Source: Roseovarius bejariae
Lineage (GTDB): Bacteria; Pseudomonadota; Alphaproteobacteria; Rhodobacterales; Rhodobacteraceae
Reading direction: 5' to 3'
Length of the DNA: 64,000 nt
Assembly: GCF_009669325.1 (NCBI RefSeq)
Contig: NZ_SZWE01000001.1
Location: 2,237,501 to 2,301,500 of the forward strand
The notes beneath the pieces are model-generated. The model did no database searches and was not told the origin of the DNA. It saw nothing but the letters and a program-made list of their open reading frames with translations. Position numbers and translations under genes: made by a program. Below, one piece after another: positions 34,494 to 42,650 of this stretch (the first letter of the stretch is position 1; each line of letters starts with the position of its first letter).

Positions 34494-35489
34494 TTAGCCG
34501 AACCTGTCCGTCCACGTGGGAAGCGTATCGTTTTCGGAGACGGTGGCCGCATAGACGCCACGCGCGATCGCCCGCGCCATGCAGGTGGCCGCCGCATGGC
34601 CCAGCATGAGGGTCTGGGCCAGTGGGTCGGAAAGGGGGCGTGCGCCGGTGGCGGCGGCAAAGATCAAATCCCCATCCATCGGCGTATGCGAGGGCACCAG
34701 CGCGCGGGCATAGCCATCATGCGCGGCGGTGGCCAGCCGGGTGCATTGCGGTTTCGTGAGCGTGGCATCGGTGGCGATGATGCCGATGGTGGTATTGGCG
34801 TGCTGGCTCAGCTTGGTGGGCGGTGTTGTGAGGTCGGGGTAGGTTGTGGCCGGGCCGAGGTCGCCGAACTCTTCTCCTATTTCAAACGGCGCGGCCCAGA
34901 AGTGTGCCGTGTCGCCAATCGTAGCTGACCCAAGGGCATTGACGACGACGAGCGCGCCGACGGTGTGGCCCGAGGGCAGCATGACAGAGGCCGACCCGAT
35001 GCCGCCCTTGAGGGTGGCGGTGGTGGCCCCGGTGCCTGCGCCGTGACTGCCAAGGGTGATGTCTTGGGCAGCGTTCTCAAGCGCCTCTTGCCCCAAACCT
35101 TTATAGGGGTTCTCGGGCCAGTCCTTATCGCCGCCATTGAGCAGGTCGAAAATGATCGCCCCCGGCACGATCGGCACCCGCTGATCCCCCACGGCAAAGC
35201 CGCGCCCCATGGCGCGCAGCCCATCGGCCACGCCCGAGGCGGCATCGAGGCCAAAGGCCGAGCCGCCCGAAAGCACGAGGGCATCCACCTGCTCGACCGT
35301 TTTGTCGGGGGCCAGAAGGTCGGTCTCGCGGGTGCCCGGCGCGCCGCCCATCACATGCACCCCGCAGGTAAACGGCACATCGCCCAGTAAAACACTGACC
35401 CCGGTCTTGATGGTATCATCCTGCGCCTGCCCCACGCGCAGGCCGGGAACATCGGTGATCAGGTTGCGGGGGCCGGGTTTGGCGGTCAT
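34494..35489 (-). CDS. P1 family peptidase (DmpA/BapA type)
   Basis: This is an N-terminal-nucleophile aminopeptidase-like protein of 331 residues. Family segments include NLITDVPGLRVGQAQD at the N terminus, LSGGSAFGLDAASGVADGLRAMGRG near residue 85, GTGATTATLKGGIGSAS near residue 155, and HANTTIGIIATDATLTK near residue 235. In the last segment the Asn-Thr bond is the expected autocleavage site that frees the nucleophile. Relatives act on N-terminal D- or beta-amino acids. ATG 35489 is chosen, with AGGAA 10 bases upstream; ATG 35522 would add 11 residues. It is divergent from the creatinase gene. Confidence 0.85.
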   Translation of the reverse strand: MTAKPGPRNLITDVPGLRVGQAQDDTIKTGVSVLLGDVPFTCGVHVMGGAPGTRETDLLAPDKTVEQVDALVLSGGSAFGLDAASGVADGLRAMGRGFAVGDQRVPIVPGAIIFDLLNGGDKDWPENPYKGLGQEALENAAQDITLGSHGAGTGATTATLKGGIGSASVMLPSGHTVGALVVVNALGSATIGDTAHFWAAPFEIGEEFGDLGPATTYPDLTTPPTKLSQHANTTIGIIATDATLTKPQCTRLATAAHDGYARALVPSHTPMDGDLIFAAATGARPLSDPLAQTLMLGHAAATCMARAIARGVYAATVSENDTLPTWTDRFG

Positions 35490-35643
35490 GGCGGTAAAAT
35501 TCCTATCGTTGACGAGATTCATCTTGCCAGATTGCGTGGGATCGGCAAGGAAAGCCTATGGCCGGGGCGATGGCGTCGCCCGCTTGGGGCCTTTACCCAA
35601 ACAGTCCTGAACGCCGGGACCTTTCTTTTGAAGGAGGGTCGTT

Positions 35644-36852
35644 ATGACTGCACGTCCTGAAATGTATCGTTTCCACAATGGCGAAAAGGCCCCGCTGCCC
35701 TTTGCCGAGATCGAGTATGAGGCACGCCTGAAAGGTCTGCGCGCCCGGATGGATGAGGCCGGTGTGCAAGCGGCGGTCTTCACCTCGATGCACAATATCG
35801 CCTATTACAGCGGGTTCTTGTATTGCTCCTTCGGGCGGCCCTATGGGCTTGTGGTGACGGAGAACGAAAGCGTGACGATCAGCGCGGGCATTGACGCGGG
35901 CCAACCTTGGCGGCGCTGCCATGGCGACAACATCACCTATACCGACTGGCAGCGCGATAATTTCTGGCGCGCGATCCTGTCGGTCACGGGCGAGGGGTGC
36001 GTTGTAGGCTATGAGGGCGATCACCTGACCCTGCAACAGCGCGACAAGCTTGAGGATTTCCTGCTGCCCCTGACCATGGTCGATATTGCCCCCACCACGA
36101 TGCGCCAGCGGATGCATAAATCCCCAACCGAATTGCAGCTGATCCGCGAAGGGGCGCGGGTGGCCGATGTGGGCGGCTATGCCATCCGCGAGGCCGTCAA
36201 GGAAGGCGCGCGCGAGATCGACGTGGCCATGGCCGGGCGCGATGCGATGGAGTTGGAGATTGCCAAATCCTTCCCCGATGCCGAGTACCGCGACACTTGG
36301 GTCTGGTTTCAATCGGGGCTGAACACCGATGGCGCGCATAACCCGGTGACCGCGCGCCAGTTGCAGCGCGGTGACATCCTGAGCCTCAATACCTTCCCGA
36401 TGATCTCGGGCTATTACACCGCTTTGGAACGCACCATGTTCGTGGGTGAGGTGGACGAGGCCAGCCTGAAAATCTGGGAGGCCAATGTGGCCGCCCATGA
36501 ATACGGGATGAGCCTTCTCAAACCCGGGGCAAACTGTGCCGAGGTGACCCACAAGATCAACGACTTCTTCGCCGAGCGCGAGTTGCTGCAATACCGGACC
36601 TTCGGTTATGGCCATTCTTTCGGGGTGCTGTCGCACTACTATGGCCGTGAGGCGGGGCTGGAACTGCGCGAGGATATCGACACGGTGCTGGAGCCGGGTA
36701 TGGTGATCTCGATGGAACCGATGCTGACCATTGGCGAGGGGCAGCCGGGCGCGGGCGGCTACCGCGAACACGATATCCTGATCATCACCGAAGAGGGCAA
36801 CGAGAACATCACCGGCTATCCGTATGGGCCGGGGTTCAACGTGGTGGGCTGA
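35644..36852 (+). CDS. Creatinase (creatine amidinohydrolase), M24 fold
   Basis: Creatinase splits creatine into sarcosine and urea. The 402-residue length and many blocks match the Pseudomonas enzyme closely: TSMHNIAYYSGFLYCSFGRPYGLVVTE, GQPWRRCHGDNITYTDWQRDNF, WFQSGLNTDGAHNPVTARQLQRGDILSLN and RTFGYGHSFGVLSHYYGREAGLELREDIDTVLEPGMV. His232, the catalytic base of the Pseudomonas enzyme, is at the same number here (GAHNP). Metal ligands of true M24 peptidases are not complete, as expected for creatinase. AAGGAGG precedes ATG 35644. No sarcosine oxidase or urease gene is in the window, so later steps must be encoded elsewhere. Confidence 0.93.
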   Translation: MTARPEMYRFHNGEKAPLPFAEIEYEARLKGLRARMDEAGVQAAVFTSMHNIAYYSGFLYCSFGRPYGLVVTENESVTISAGIDAGQPWRRCHGDNITYTDWQRDNFWRAILSVTGEGCVVGYEGDHLTLQQRDKLEDFLLPLTMVDIAPTTMRQRMHKSPTELQLIREGARVADVGGYAIREAVKEGAREIDVAMAGRDAMELEIAKSFPDAEYRDTWVWFQSGLNTDGAHNPVTARQLQRGDILSLNTFPMISGYYTALERTMFVGEVDEASLKIWEANVAAHEYGMSLLKPGANCAEVTHKINDFFAERELLQYRTFGYGHSFGVLSHYYGREAGLELREDIDTVLEPGMVISMEPMLTIGEGQPGAGGYREHDILIITEEGNENITGYPYGPGFNVVG

Positions 36853-36876
36853 CCCGGCCACAAGACACGGACCATG

Positions 36877-36903
36877 AAAGGGCGGAGCATATGCCGCCCT
36901 TTT
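36877..36903 (+). terminator. Intrinsic terminator after the creatinase gene
   Basis: AAAGGGCGG (36877-36885) pairs with CCGCCCTTT (36894-36902), followed by T. It lies 25 bp past the creatinase stop and is a standard rho-independent structure. Confidence 0.85.
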
Positions 36904-36976
36904 GCGCTTGATGGTCATTGCCCTGCGCGGGACGGCCCCTTATGCAAGGTGGAAACGCAGATGAGAGGCGTAGGCC

Positions 36977-37243
36977 ATGCTGGCATTCCTGCGATTGGTG
37001 GTTTTCGGGTTCCTGATCCTGTCGGTGATCTATGTCATCGTCTCGTTCTGGTCGCGCGCGGTTCGGCGGCGCAAGCTGGAACAGGAATGGAACGACACGG
37101 GGCGCCCCGGAGACAAGGACACCTATATGACCAAGGGCATGGCGCAATATGACCGGTCCTTGCGCCGCAAGCTGATATTGCTCATCTATGTGGTGCCGGT
37201 CGTGGTGATTTCGGTCATCATCTACGTGACCAACTTCATGTGA
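36977..37243 (+). CDS. Small two-helix membrane protein
   Basis: I do not recognise a named family with confidence. The 88-residue product has a membrane helix at residues 5-25 and a second at 66-86, joined by a charged, basic linker (WSRAVRRRKLEQEWNDTGRPGDKDTYMTKGMAQYDRSLRRKL). GAGAGGCG lies before ATG 36977. It is followed closely by a DUF1523-like membrane protein gene on the same strand, so the two are probably co-transcribed and may act together in the membrane. Confidence 0.75.
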   Translation: MLAFLRLVVFGFLILSVIYVIVSFWSRAVRRRKLEQEWNDTGRPGDKDTYMTKGMAQYDRSLRRKLILLIYVVPVVVISVIIYVTNFM

Positions 37244-37254
37244 AAGGGCTTGTG

Positions 37255-37830
37255 ATGGTTTATGTCAAATGGGTGTTCTGGGGGCTGTTCTGGCTCATCG
37301 TGGCGGGGTTTTTGCATTATTCCCTACCGCAGCGCGATATCGTGCGGATCGTGAACACCTACGAGGAACGTCAGGACGTCACCGGCTGGACCAAGATGTT
37401 CTGGGCGGCCTCGGACCAGTCACAAGAGCGGCTGCAAAGCTGGGACGTGCAGTTCATTCAGGCGATCGACCCGGATGGCGACCCGATGGTCTATCGCAAC
37501 GAGGATACCGGCTGGGGCTGGCCGCCTTATTTCAAGTTCGACACGGCGAACCTTTATACCGACGCCAGTGACTCGGTTTCGAGCAAGGCAGAGCCAGAAT
37601 GGTATGCGGTGACGCATTACGGCTGGCGCAACGAATTTCTGTCGATCTTTCCCAATGCCGTTGGCATCAAGCGGGTGGCGGGGCCGGATGTGACCTTGAT
37701 CCCGTGGTTCAACATCATCGTTCTGACGATTCTGGCGGCGGTCGCATGGGGCATCTGGGCCCGCTGGCGGCGGTTCAGGAAAAACAAGATCGAGCCCAAG
37801 ATCGACGAATGGACCGACGGCTGGGAGTAA
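37255..37830 (+). CDS. DUF1523 family membrane protein
   Basis: This is a 191-residue protein with an N-terminal membrane helix (VKWVFWGLFWLIVAGFLHYSL), a soluble central part and a second helix near the C terminus (WFNIIVLTILAAVAWGIW) with a charged tail. SLPQRDIVRIVNTYEER and the tryptophan-rich TGWGWPPYFKFDTANLY, GWRNEFLSIFPNAVGIKRV segments are typical of DUF1523 in Rhodobacterales. The function is unknown. The start is ATG 37255 behind AAAGGG; a GTG at 37240 overlapping the previous stop is the alternative. Confidence 0.82.
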   Translation: MVYVKWVFWGLFWLIVAGFLHYSLPQRDIVRIVNTYEERQDVTGWTKMFWAASDQSQERLQSWDVQFIQAIDPDGDPMVYRNEDTGWGWPPYFKFDTANLYTDASDSVSSKAEPEWYAVTHYGWRNEFLSIFPNAVGIKRVAGPDVTLIPWFNIIVLTILAAVAWGIWARWRRFRKNKIEPKIDEWTDGWE

Positions 37831-37886
37831 GACCCGAAGGCGCGCCTGCGGCGCACAGGTTGGATTGCGTTCGGGCCACGCAGGCC

Positions 37887-37905
37887 TTGGGGGCGCTGCC
37901 CCCAA
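37887..37905. terminator. GC-rich hairpin between DUF1523 and soeC
   Basis: TTGGGGGC (37887-37894) pairs with GCCCCCAA (37898-37905). It is followed by ACCCCCGGGGTATTTGCACC. From memory, sequences of this composition recur between genes in Rhodobacterales, so it may be both a terminator for the convergent genes and a dispersed repeat. Confidence 0.55.
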
Positions 37906-37952
37906 ACCCCCGGGGTATTTGCACCAAGAAAAAGCCAGTGTCCGAGGACCTG

Positions 37953-38825
37953 CTAGCGCTTTCCGTAGTACAGGCCCACCACGTGCTCGGCTTCGGCGAA
38001 GAATAGCCAGCGCGAGGCGGCGATGCCCGCAAGGTGGCTGAGTACGGCCAGCAGGGCGAAGGCGTGGTTGAAGGGCAAGGCAAGGAAGGCGAAGGGCAGG
38101 GCGTAGCCGAGTACGAGGGCGATGACGCGCAGTTTCATCGCGTGCTTGCGGCCCACCACGTGGACGAATTCCCTGAGCAGGTAGTTGGTGCCGGTATGGG
38201 GCGGCTCGAAGGCGCGGACCTGTCCGGGTTTGCCAAGGCCGGTGGCCGTCGCAAGGTTTGTGCCGCTTTGGTCCAAGGCGCCATCGCCGCGTTGCCACCA
38301 GAGGATTTGCACCACGGCGGCAATCAACAAAAGAACCAGTGCTGCGGTGACTTCGCCCGACAGGATCGCACCGCCGGTGATGGCGAGGGTCAGGAACAAG
38401 ACTGGAGTCAGCGGGGTTTTCCAGCGGGGCACGGTCTTGAGTTGGCCATAGATCATCGAGGTGGAATAGACCGTCAGCAGCGACAGCGCCGCACCGATCC
38501 AGCCCAGCACCGTCCAGCGTTCACCGAAGAACACCAGCCCCGCGCCGTAAAGCCCCATGACGACAAGGGCGGCGACGCTGGCCCATGCTTCGCGGCTGAG
38601 CCAGCTTGAGCGCCATTGCGTGAAGGCCTTGATCGCCCGTTCAGGGTGGCCGAGGTGGAAGGTGGAGGCGAGAAGGCCGCCCACCGCCAGCGCATAGGCA
38701 AAGGCGAAGAACGCAAAGGCGACCCAGCCGGTGACGGCGGGCAGGCCGATGCCCAGCCAGGCCAGAAGGCCAAAGCCCAGACCGGAGAGCGTCGTGAAGA
38801 TGATGACGGAAGGTGCGGGATGCAT
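37953..38825 (-). CDS. soeC: Sulfite dehydrogenase membrane subunit SoeC
   Basis: SoeC anchors the cytoplasmic sulfite dehydrogenase SoeAB in the inner membrane and passes electrons to quinone. The 290-residue protein has about eight hydrophobic helices and resembles DmsC-type anchor subunits. GLLASTFHLGHPERAIKAFTQWRSSWLSREAW near residue 55 is the family signature. ATG 38825 overlaps the soeB stop by one base. The order soeA-soeB-soeC next to pta-xsc-tauR matches what I recall for Ruegeria pomeroyi, which is why I prefer Soe over a DMSO reductase. Confidence 0.87.
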   Translation of the reverse strand: MHPAPSVIIFTTLSGLGFGLLAWLGIGLPAVTGWVAFAFFAFAYALAVGGLLASTFHLGHPERAIKAFTQWRSSWLSREAWASVAALVVMGLYGAGLVFFGERWTVLGWIGAALSLLTVYSTSMIYGQLKTVPRWKTPLTPVLFLTLAITGGAILSGEVTAALVLLLIAAVVQILWWQRGDGALDQSGTNLATATGLGKPGQVRAFEPPHTGTNYLLREFVHVVGRKHAMKLRVIALVLGYALPFAFLALPFNHAFALLAVLSHLAGIAASRWLFFAEAEHVVGLYYGKR

Positions 38826-39595
38826 CAGAGCTTCTCCAGTGTCTTGTCGAGCCATCCGAGGAAGCCCTTGGGGCTGTCGGCGACGGGATTGAGGTAGGGG
38901 GCCAGAACGTCGATCTCGCCGTCTTCGGGGGCCGCCGTGCGATCCAGTTCATCCTTGGGCCGGGGCGGCAGGTATTGGTTCACCGGCTTGGTGCCCTGTT
39001 CCGGCATCAGGTCCATGCCGCCACGCGTCGCGACCAGTTGGCTGACCTCGCTGTCGGGGTCGCCCAGATCGCCGAAGTGGCGTGCGCCGGCGGGGCAGGT
39101 ACGCACGCAGGCGGGCACGCGGTCAACCTCGGGGAGGTTGTCGTTGTAGATACGGTCGACACAGAGGGTGCATTTCTTCATCACGCCTTCGGCGGCGTCC
39201 AGTTCCCGCGCGCCATAGGGGCAGGCCCAGGCGCAGAGGCCGCAGCCGATGCAATCGGTCTCGTTCACCAGAACGATCCCGTCCTCGGTGCGCTTGTAGC
39301 TGGCCCCGGTGGGGCAGACGGTGACGCAGGGGGCATCCTCGCAATGCAGGCAGGACTTGGGGAAGTGGATGAGTTGCGCGGTTCCTTCCTCGGGTTGAAC
39401 CTCATACGAATGCACGCGGTTGAGGAAGGTGCCCGTGGGATCGGCGCCGTAGGGGTCCTGATCGGAGAGCGGCGCACCGTAGTTCTCGGTGTTCCAGCCC
39501 TTGCAGGAGACCACGCAGGCGTGACAGCCCACGCAGGTATCAAGGTCGATCACCAGCCCCAGTTTGCGGTCGGTTTTCTCGGGAAGCGTTGTCAT
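38825..39595 (-). CDS. soeB: Sulfite dehydrogenase iron-sulfur subunit SoeB
   Basis: This is the electron-transfer subunit of the SoeABC complex, 256 residues. It carries four cysteine clusters for [4Fe-4S] centres: CVGCHACVVSCK near residue 23, CLHCEDAPCVTVCP, CIGCGLCAWACPYG and CTLCVDR with CVRTCP further on. It shuttles electrons from the molybdenum subunit to SoeC. GGAG lies 8 bases before ATG 39595; no signal peptide is present, which fits a cytoplasmic complex. It is separated from soeA by about 60 bp. Confidence 0.9.
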   Translation of the reverse strand: MTTLPEKTDRKLGLVIDLDTCVGCHACVVSCKGWNTENYGAPLSDQDPYGADPTGTFLNRVHSYEVQPEEGTAQLIHFPKSCLHCEDAPCVTVCPTGASYKRTEDGIVLVNETDCIGCGLCAWACPYGARELDAAEGVMKKCTLCVDRIYNDNLPEVDRVPACVRTCPAGARHFGDLGDPDSEVSQLVATRGGMDLMPEQGTKPVNQYLPPRPKDELDRTAAPEDGEIDVLAPYLNPVADSPKGFLGWLDKTLEKL

Positions 39596-39656
39596 GCGCA
39601 GCACTCCTCAGTGATGTTGGGTCCGGTCGTGGCGGAGAGTGTTTGGAGGCCGTGGT

Positions 39657-42485
39657 TCATTTGCCCACCTTCCATTCAAGGTGATCGGGGCCTTGGCCGA
39701 CGGGGGATTGGACCGGCTCGAACCTTGGTTGAACCTCGTCGGGCGCTTCGGCTTTTTCGATCTTCACCCGCAGGTCGAACCATGCCGCCTGCCCGGTGAC
39801 CGGGTCGGAGTTGGCCCATCGCAGGCCATCGCCCTTGGGTGGCAAAAGTTCGTGAATGAGGTGGTTGAGCAGGAAACCCTTGGTCGCCTCGGGCGCGTCC
39901 TTGTCCAGCGCCCAGGCGCCTTTGCGCTTGCCGATGGCGTTCCATGTCCAGACGGTATTTTCGTTCAGTGCGGCCATGTGGGCCACCGGCACGGTCATCT
40001 CGCCATGGGCCGAGGTCACGCGCGCCCAATCGCCTTCGGCGAAGCCGTGCTTCTCCCAGATGTTGGTCGGCAGGTAGAGCGGATTGCGCCCGTGGATTTG
40101 CCGCAGCCACGCGTTTTGCGTCCCCCAGGAGTGGTACATCGCCATGGGCCGTTGGGTCAGGGCATGTACGTTGAATTCTTCGGTATCGACGCCGCTATCC
40201 TCGAAGGGGGCGTACCATATGGGCAGCGGATCGAGGGTTTCCTTGATCCGGTCGCGCAGGTGGTCGGGCGGTTGCCGGTCGCCATGGCCTTCGGCTGCCA
40301 GTTGGAAACGGCGCAGGGGTTCGGCGTAAAGGTCGAAGATATAGTGTTGCGGGCTGTCGAAAATGCCCAGCTCCACGGCCCAATCCTGATAGGCCTTGTT
40401 CCATGGTTTGTAGTAACTGGCATTCTCGGGGATATGCTTGACCATGAACCCACCGTTTTCGATGTAGTGGTCAAGCTGCGCCTCGTTCGGGGCGCCGCGT
40501 CCGTGGGTCAGGCCATCCTCGCCCTTGCGCCACCCGGCAAGCGGGCCGATGCCCGGCTTGCGTTCGTGGTTGGTGATGTAATCGGCGTAATCGGCGTATT
40601 TCTGGCTGCCGTCCTCGTTGACGAAACCGGGCAGGTTGAGGCGCGCGCCCAACTCACACAACACCGACTGGAAGCCGCGCACGTCGCGATCGGGTTCCAC
40701 GACGGGCCAGCGGATGGCATCCGCCGCCGCGTCGGCCTCGCAAATCGGGCGGTCCAGAAGCGAGATACAGTCGTGCCGTTCCAGATAGGTGGTATCGGGA
40801 AAGATCAGGTCGGCATAGGCCACCATCTCCGAGCTATAGGCATCGGAATAGATGATATGCGGGATGACGTAATCGCCGTTCTCGTCTTTGTCGGTCAGCA
40901 TGTCGATCACGCCGCGCGTGTTCATCGACGAGTTCCACGACATGTTCGCCATGTACATGAAGAGCGTGTCGATCTTGTAGGGGTCGCCCGCGTGGGCGTT
41001 GGAAATCACCATATGCATCAAGCCATGGGCCGACATGGGGTTTTCCCATGTGAAGGCCTTGTCGATGCGGGCGGGGCTGCCATCGTCCTTGAGGGCCAGA
41101 TCGTCGGGGCCCTGAACAAAGCCAAGGTGCGGCCCATCCAGTGGCTTGCCCGGGGTCACGCCGCAATGCGGCTTGGGGTGGGCGCTGACCGGCTTGGGAT
41201 AGGGCGGTTTGAAGCGGAAGCCGCCCGGCACCTCGACCGTGCCCAGCAGGATTTGCAGCAGGTGCAGCGAACGGCAGGTCTGGAACCCGTTGGAATGGGC
41301 GGAAATCCCGCGCATCGAATGGAAGCTGACCGGGCGGCCCGTCATGGTCTTGTGGGTCTCGCCGCGGAAATCCGTCCATTCGTGATCCAGCTCGAAGGCC
41401 TCGTCAAAGGCGACGCGGGCCAGTTCTGCGGCAATGGCGCGGATTTTTTCCGGTTTGATGCCGCATTTCTCGGCCACGGCCTCGGGCGCGTATTTATCGT
41501 CAAGGTAACGTTCGGCGATCAGGTGCATCACCGGCTTGTGGGTGACGCCCGCCTGCCGGTGGCTGGCCGAAAGGTCGGGCTGCACGCCGGGTTGGTCGAA
41601 GGGGGTCAGCTTGCCGGTCTTGCGGTCGATGACCTGTGTTTTGCCGTTCTCATCGCGCAGCAAAAGCCCGTGTTCGGGCGAGTCCGGGTCCATGTTCACA
41701 AGGCAGGGCGCATTGGTGAACCGCGCGAGGTAATCAAGGTCAATCCGCCCCGCTTTCAGCAGTTCATGGATCAGCGACAGGATGAACAACCCGTCGGTGC
41801 CGGGCGTGATCCCGACCCAATCGTCGGCCACGGCGTTGTAGCCTGAGCGGATCGGGTTCACCCCGATCACCCGCGCGCCGCGTTCCTTGATCTTGCCGAT
41901 GCCCATCTTGATGGGGTTGGAATCGTGGTCTTCGGCGACGCCGAAGATCATGAACAGCTTGGTATAATCCCAATCGGGCTGGCCAAACTCCCAAAAGGCG
42001 CCGCCCATCGTGTAGATACCCGCCGCCGCCATGTTGACCGAGCAGAAACCGCCGTGCGCGGCGTAATTGGGGGTGCCGAAATTCTGCGCCCAGTAGCTGG
42101 TGAAGCTTTGCGATTGGTCGCGGCCCGTGAAGAACGCCAGCTTCTCGGGGTTGTCATGACGGATCGGGGCCAGCCAATCGGTCGCAAGGCTCAGCGCCTC
42201 ATCCCACGAGATTTCCTCGAACTCGCCCGAGCCTCGGGGGCCGACGCGCTTGAGCGGGGCACGCAGGCGCGAGGGGGCGTTGTGTTGCATGATCCCGGCG
42301 CTGCCCTTGGCGCACAGGACGCCCTTGTTCACCGGATGGTCGCGGTTGCCTTCGATATAGGCGACCTTGCCATCCTTCATGTGCACGTTGATGCCGCAGC
42401 GGCAGGCGCACATATAGCAGGTGGTCTTGCGCACCTCGTCCGAGACCTTGGGCGAGGTGTTGATCTTCGGCTGATGCAGCGTCAT
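39657..42485 (-). CDS. soeA: Sulfite dehydrogenase molybdopterin subunit SoeA
   Basis: This is the catalytic subunit of the cytoplasmic sulfite dehydrogenase, oxidising sulfite released by Xsc to sulfate. The 942-residue protein belongs to the DMSO reductase superfamily and needs bis-MGD. The N-terminal [4Fe-4S] motif is CYMCACRCGINVHMKDGKV...CAKGS, residues 23-60. No twin-arginine signal precedes it, in contrast to periplasmic DmsA, PsrA and similar enzymes. Molybdopterin-domain segments such as GVNPIRSGYNAVADDWVGITPGTDG and the C-terminal YLPTNIWEKHGFAEGDWARVTSAHGE are clear. The moeA, mobA and mobB genes near the left end supply its cofactor. The gene lies 165 bp downstream of pta. Confidence 0.9.
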   Translation of the reverse strand: MTLHQPKINTSPKVSDEVRKTTCYMCACRCGINVHMKDGKVAYIEGNRDHPVNKGVLCAKGSAGIMQHNAPSRLRAPLKRVGPRGSGEFEEISWDEALSLATDWLAPIRHDNPEKLAFFTGRDQSQSFTSYWAQNFGTPNYAAHGGFCSVNMAAAGIYTMGGAFWEFGQPDWDYTKLFMIFGVAEDHDSNPIKMGIGKIKERGARVIGVNPIRSGYNAVADDWVGITPGTDGLFILSLIHELLKAGRIDLDYLARFTNAPCLVNMDPDSPEHGLLLRDENGKTQVIDRKTGKLTPFDQPGVQPDLSASHRQAGVTHKPVMHLIAERYLDDKYAPEAVAEKCGIKPEKIRAIAAELARVAFDEAFELDHEWTDFRGETHKTMTGRPVSFHSMRGISAHSNGFQTCRSLHLLQILLGTVEVPGGFRFKPPYPKPVSAHPKPHCGVTPGKPLDGPHLGFVQGPDDLALKDDGSPARIDKAFTWENPMSAHGLMHMVISNAHAGDPYKIDTLFMYMANMSWNSSMNTRGVIDMLTDKDENGDYVIPHIIYSDAYSSEMVAYADLIFPDTTYLERHDCISLLDRPICEADAAADAIRWPVVEPDRDVRGFQSVLCELGARLNLPGFVNEDGSQKYADYADYITNHERKPGIGPLAGWRKGEDGLTHGRGAPNEAQLDHYIENGGFMVKHIPENASYYKPWNKAYQDWAVELGIFDSPQHYIFDLYAEPLRRFQLAAEGHGDRQPPDHLRDRIKETLDPLPIWYAPFEDSGVDTEEFNVHALTQRPMAMYHSWGTQNAWLRQIHGRNPLYLPTNIWEKHGFAEGDWARVTSAHGEMTVPVAHMAALNENTVWTWNAIGKRKGAWALDKDAPEATKGFLLNHLIHELLPPKGDGLRWANSDPVTGQAAWFDLRVKIEKAEAPDEVQPRFEPVQSPVGQGPDHLEWKVGK

Positions 42486-42561
42486 GCGCGTATCCCTGTT
42501 TTATCCGTGGTCACGTTAGGCGAGATGCCCAATACCCGCGACGGTTTTCTTCTTTTGTCAT

Positions 42562-42576
42562 GTTTCCCGAACATTG
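42562..42576. promoter_or_regulatory. TTTCCCGAA-type site upstream of soeA
   Basis: TGTTTCCCGAACATTG (42561-42576) shares TTTCCCGAA and the TTG end with the identical 15-mer ATTTCCCGAAATTTG found before usp (33034-33048) and between tpa and tauA (50074-50088). It lies about 77 bp before soeA. A shared regulator is possible but unproven. Confidence 0.35.
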
Positions 42577-42650
42577 CTGCCCGGAAATTCGAAACTGGGC
42601 GGACCGTTGTTTCCGGTTTCCCCTGCTTCGCGGAATTTCTTTGGCGTCGC

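Noticed and set aside
39639..41846. A 735-codon frame opposite soeA
   Set aside because: No domains or signal; the minus-strand molybdopterin enzyme is certain.
37953..42485. DMSO reductase or polysulfide reductase assignment for the three-gene molybdoenzyme
   Set aside because: No twin-arginine signal on the catalytic subunit, and the neighbours pta, xsc and tauR point to the cytoplasmic sulfite dehydrogenase SoeABC.
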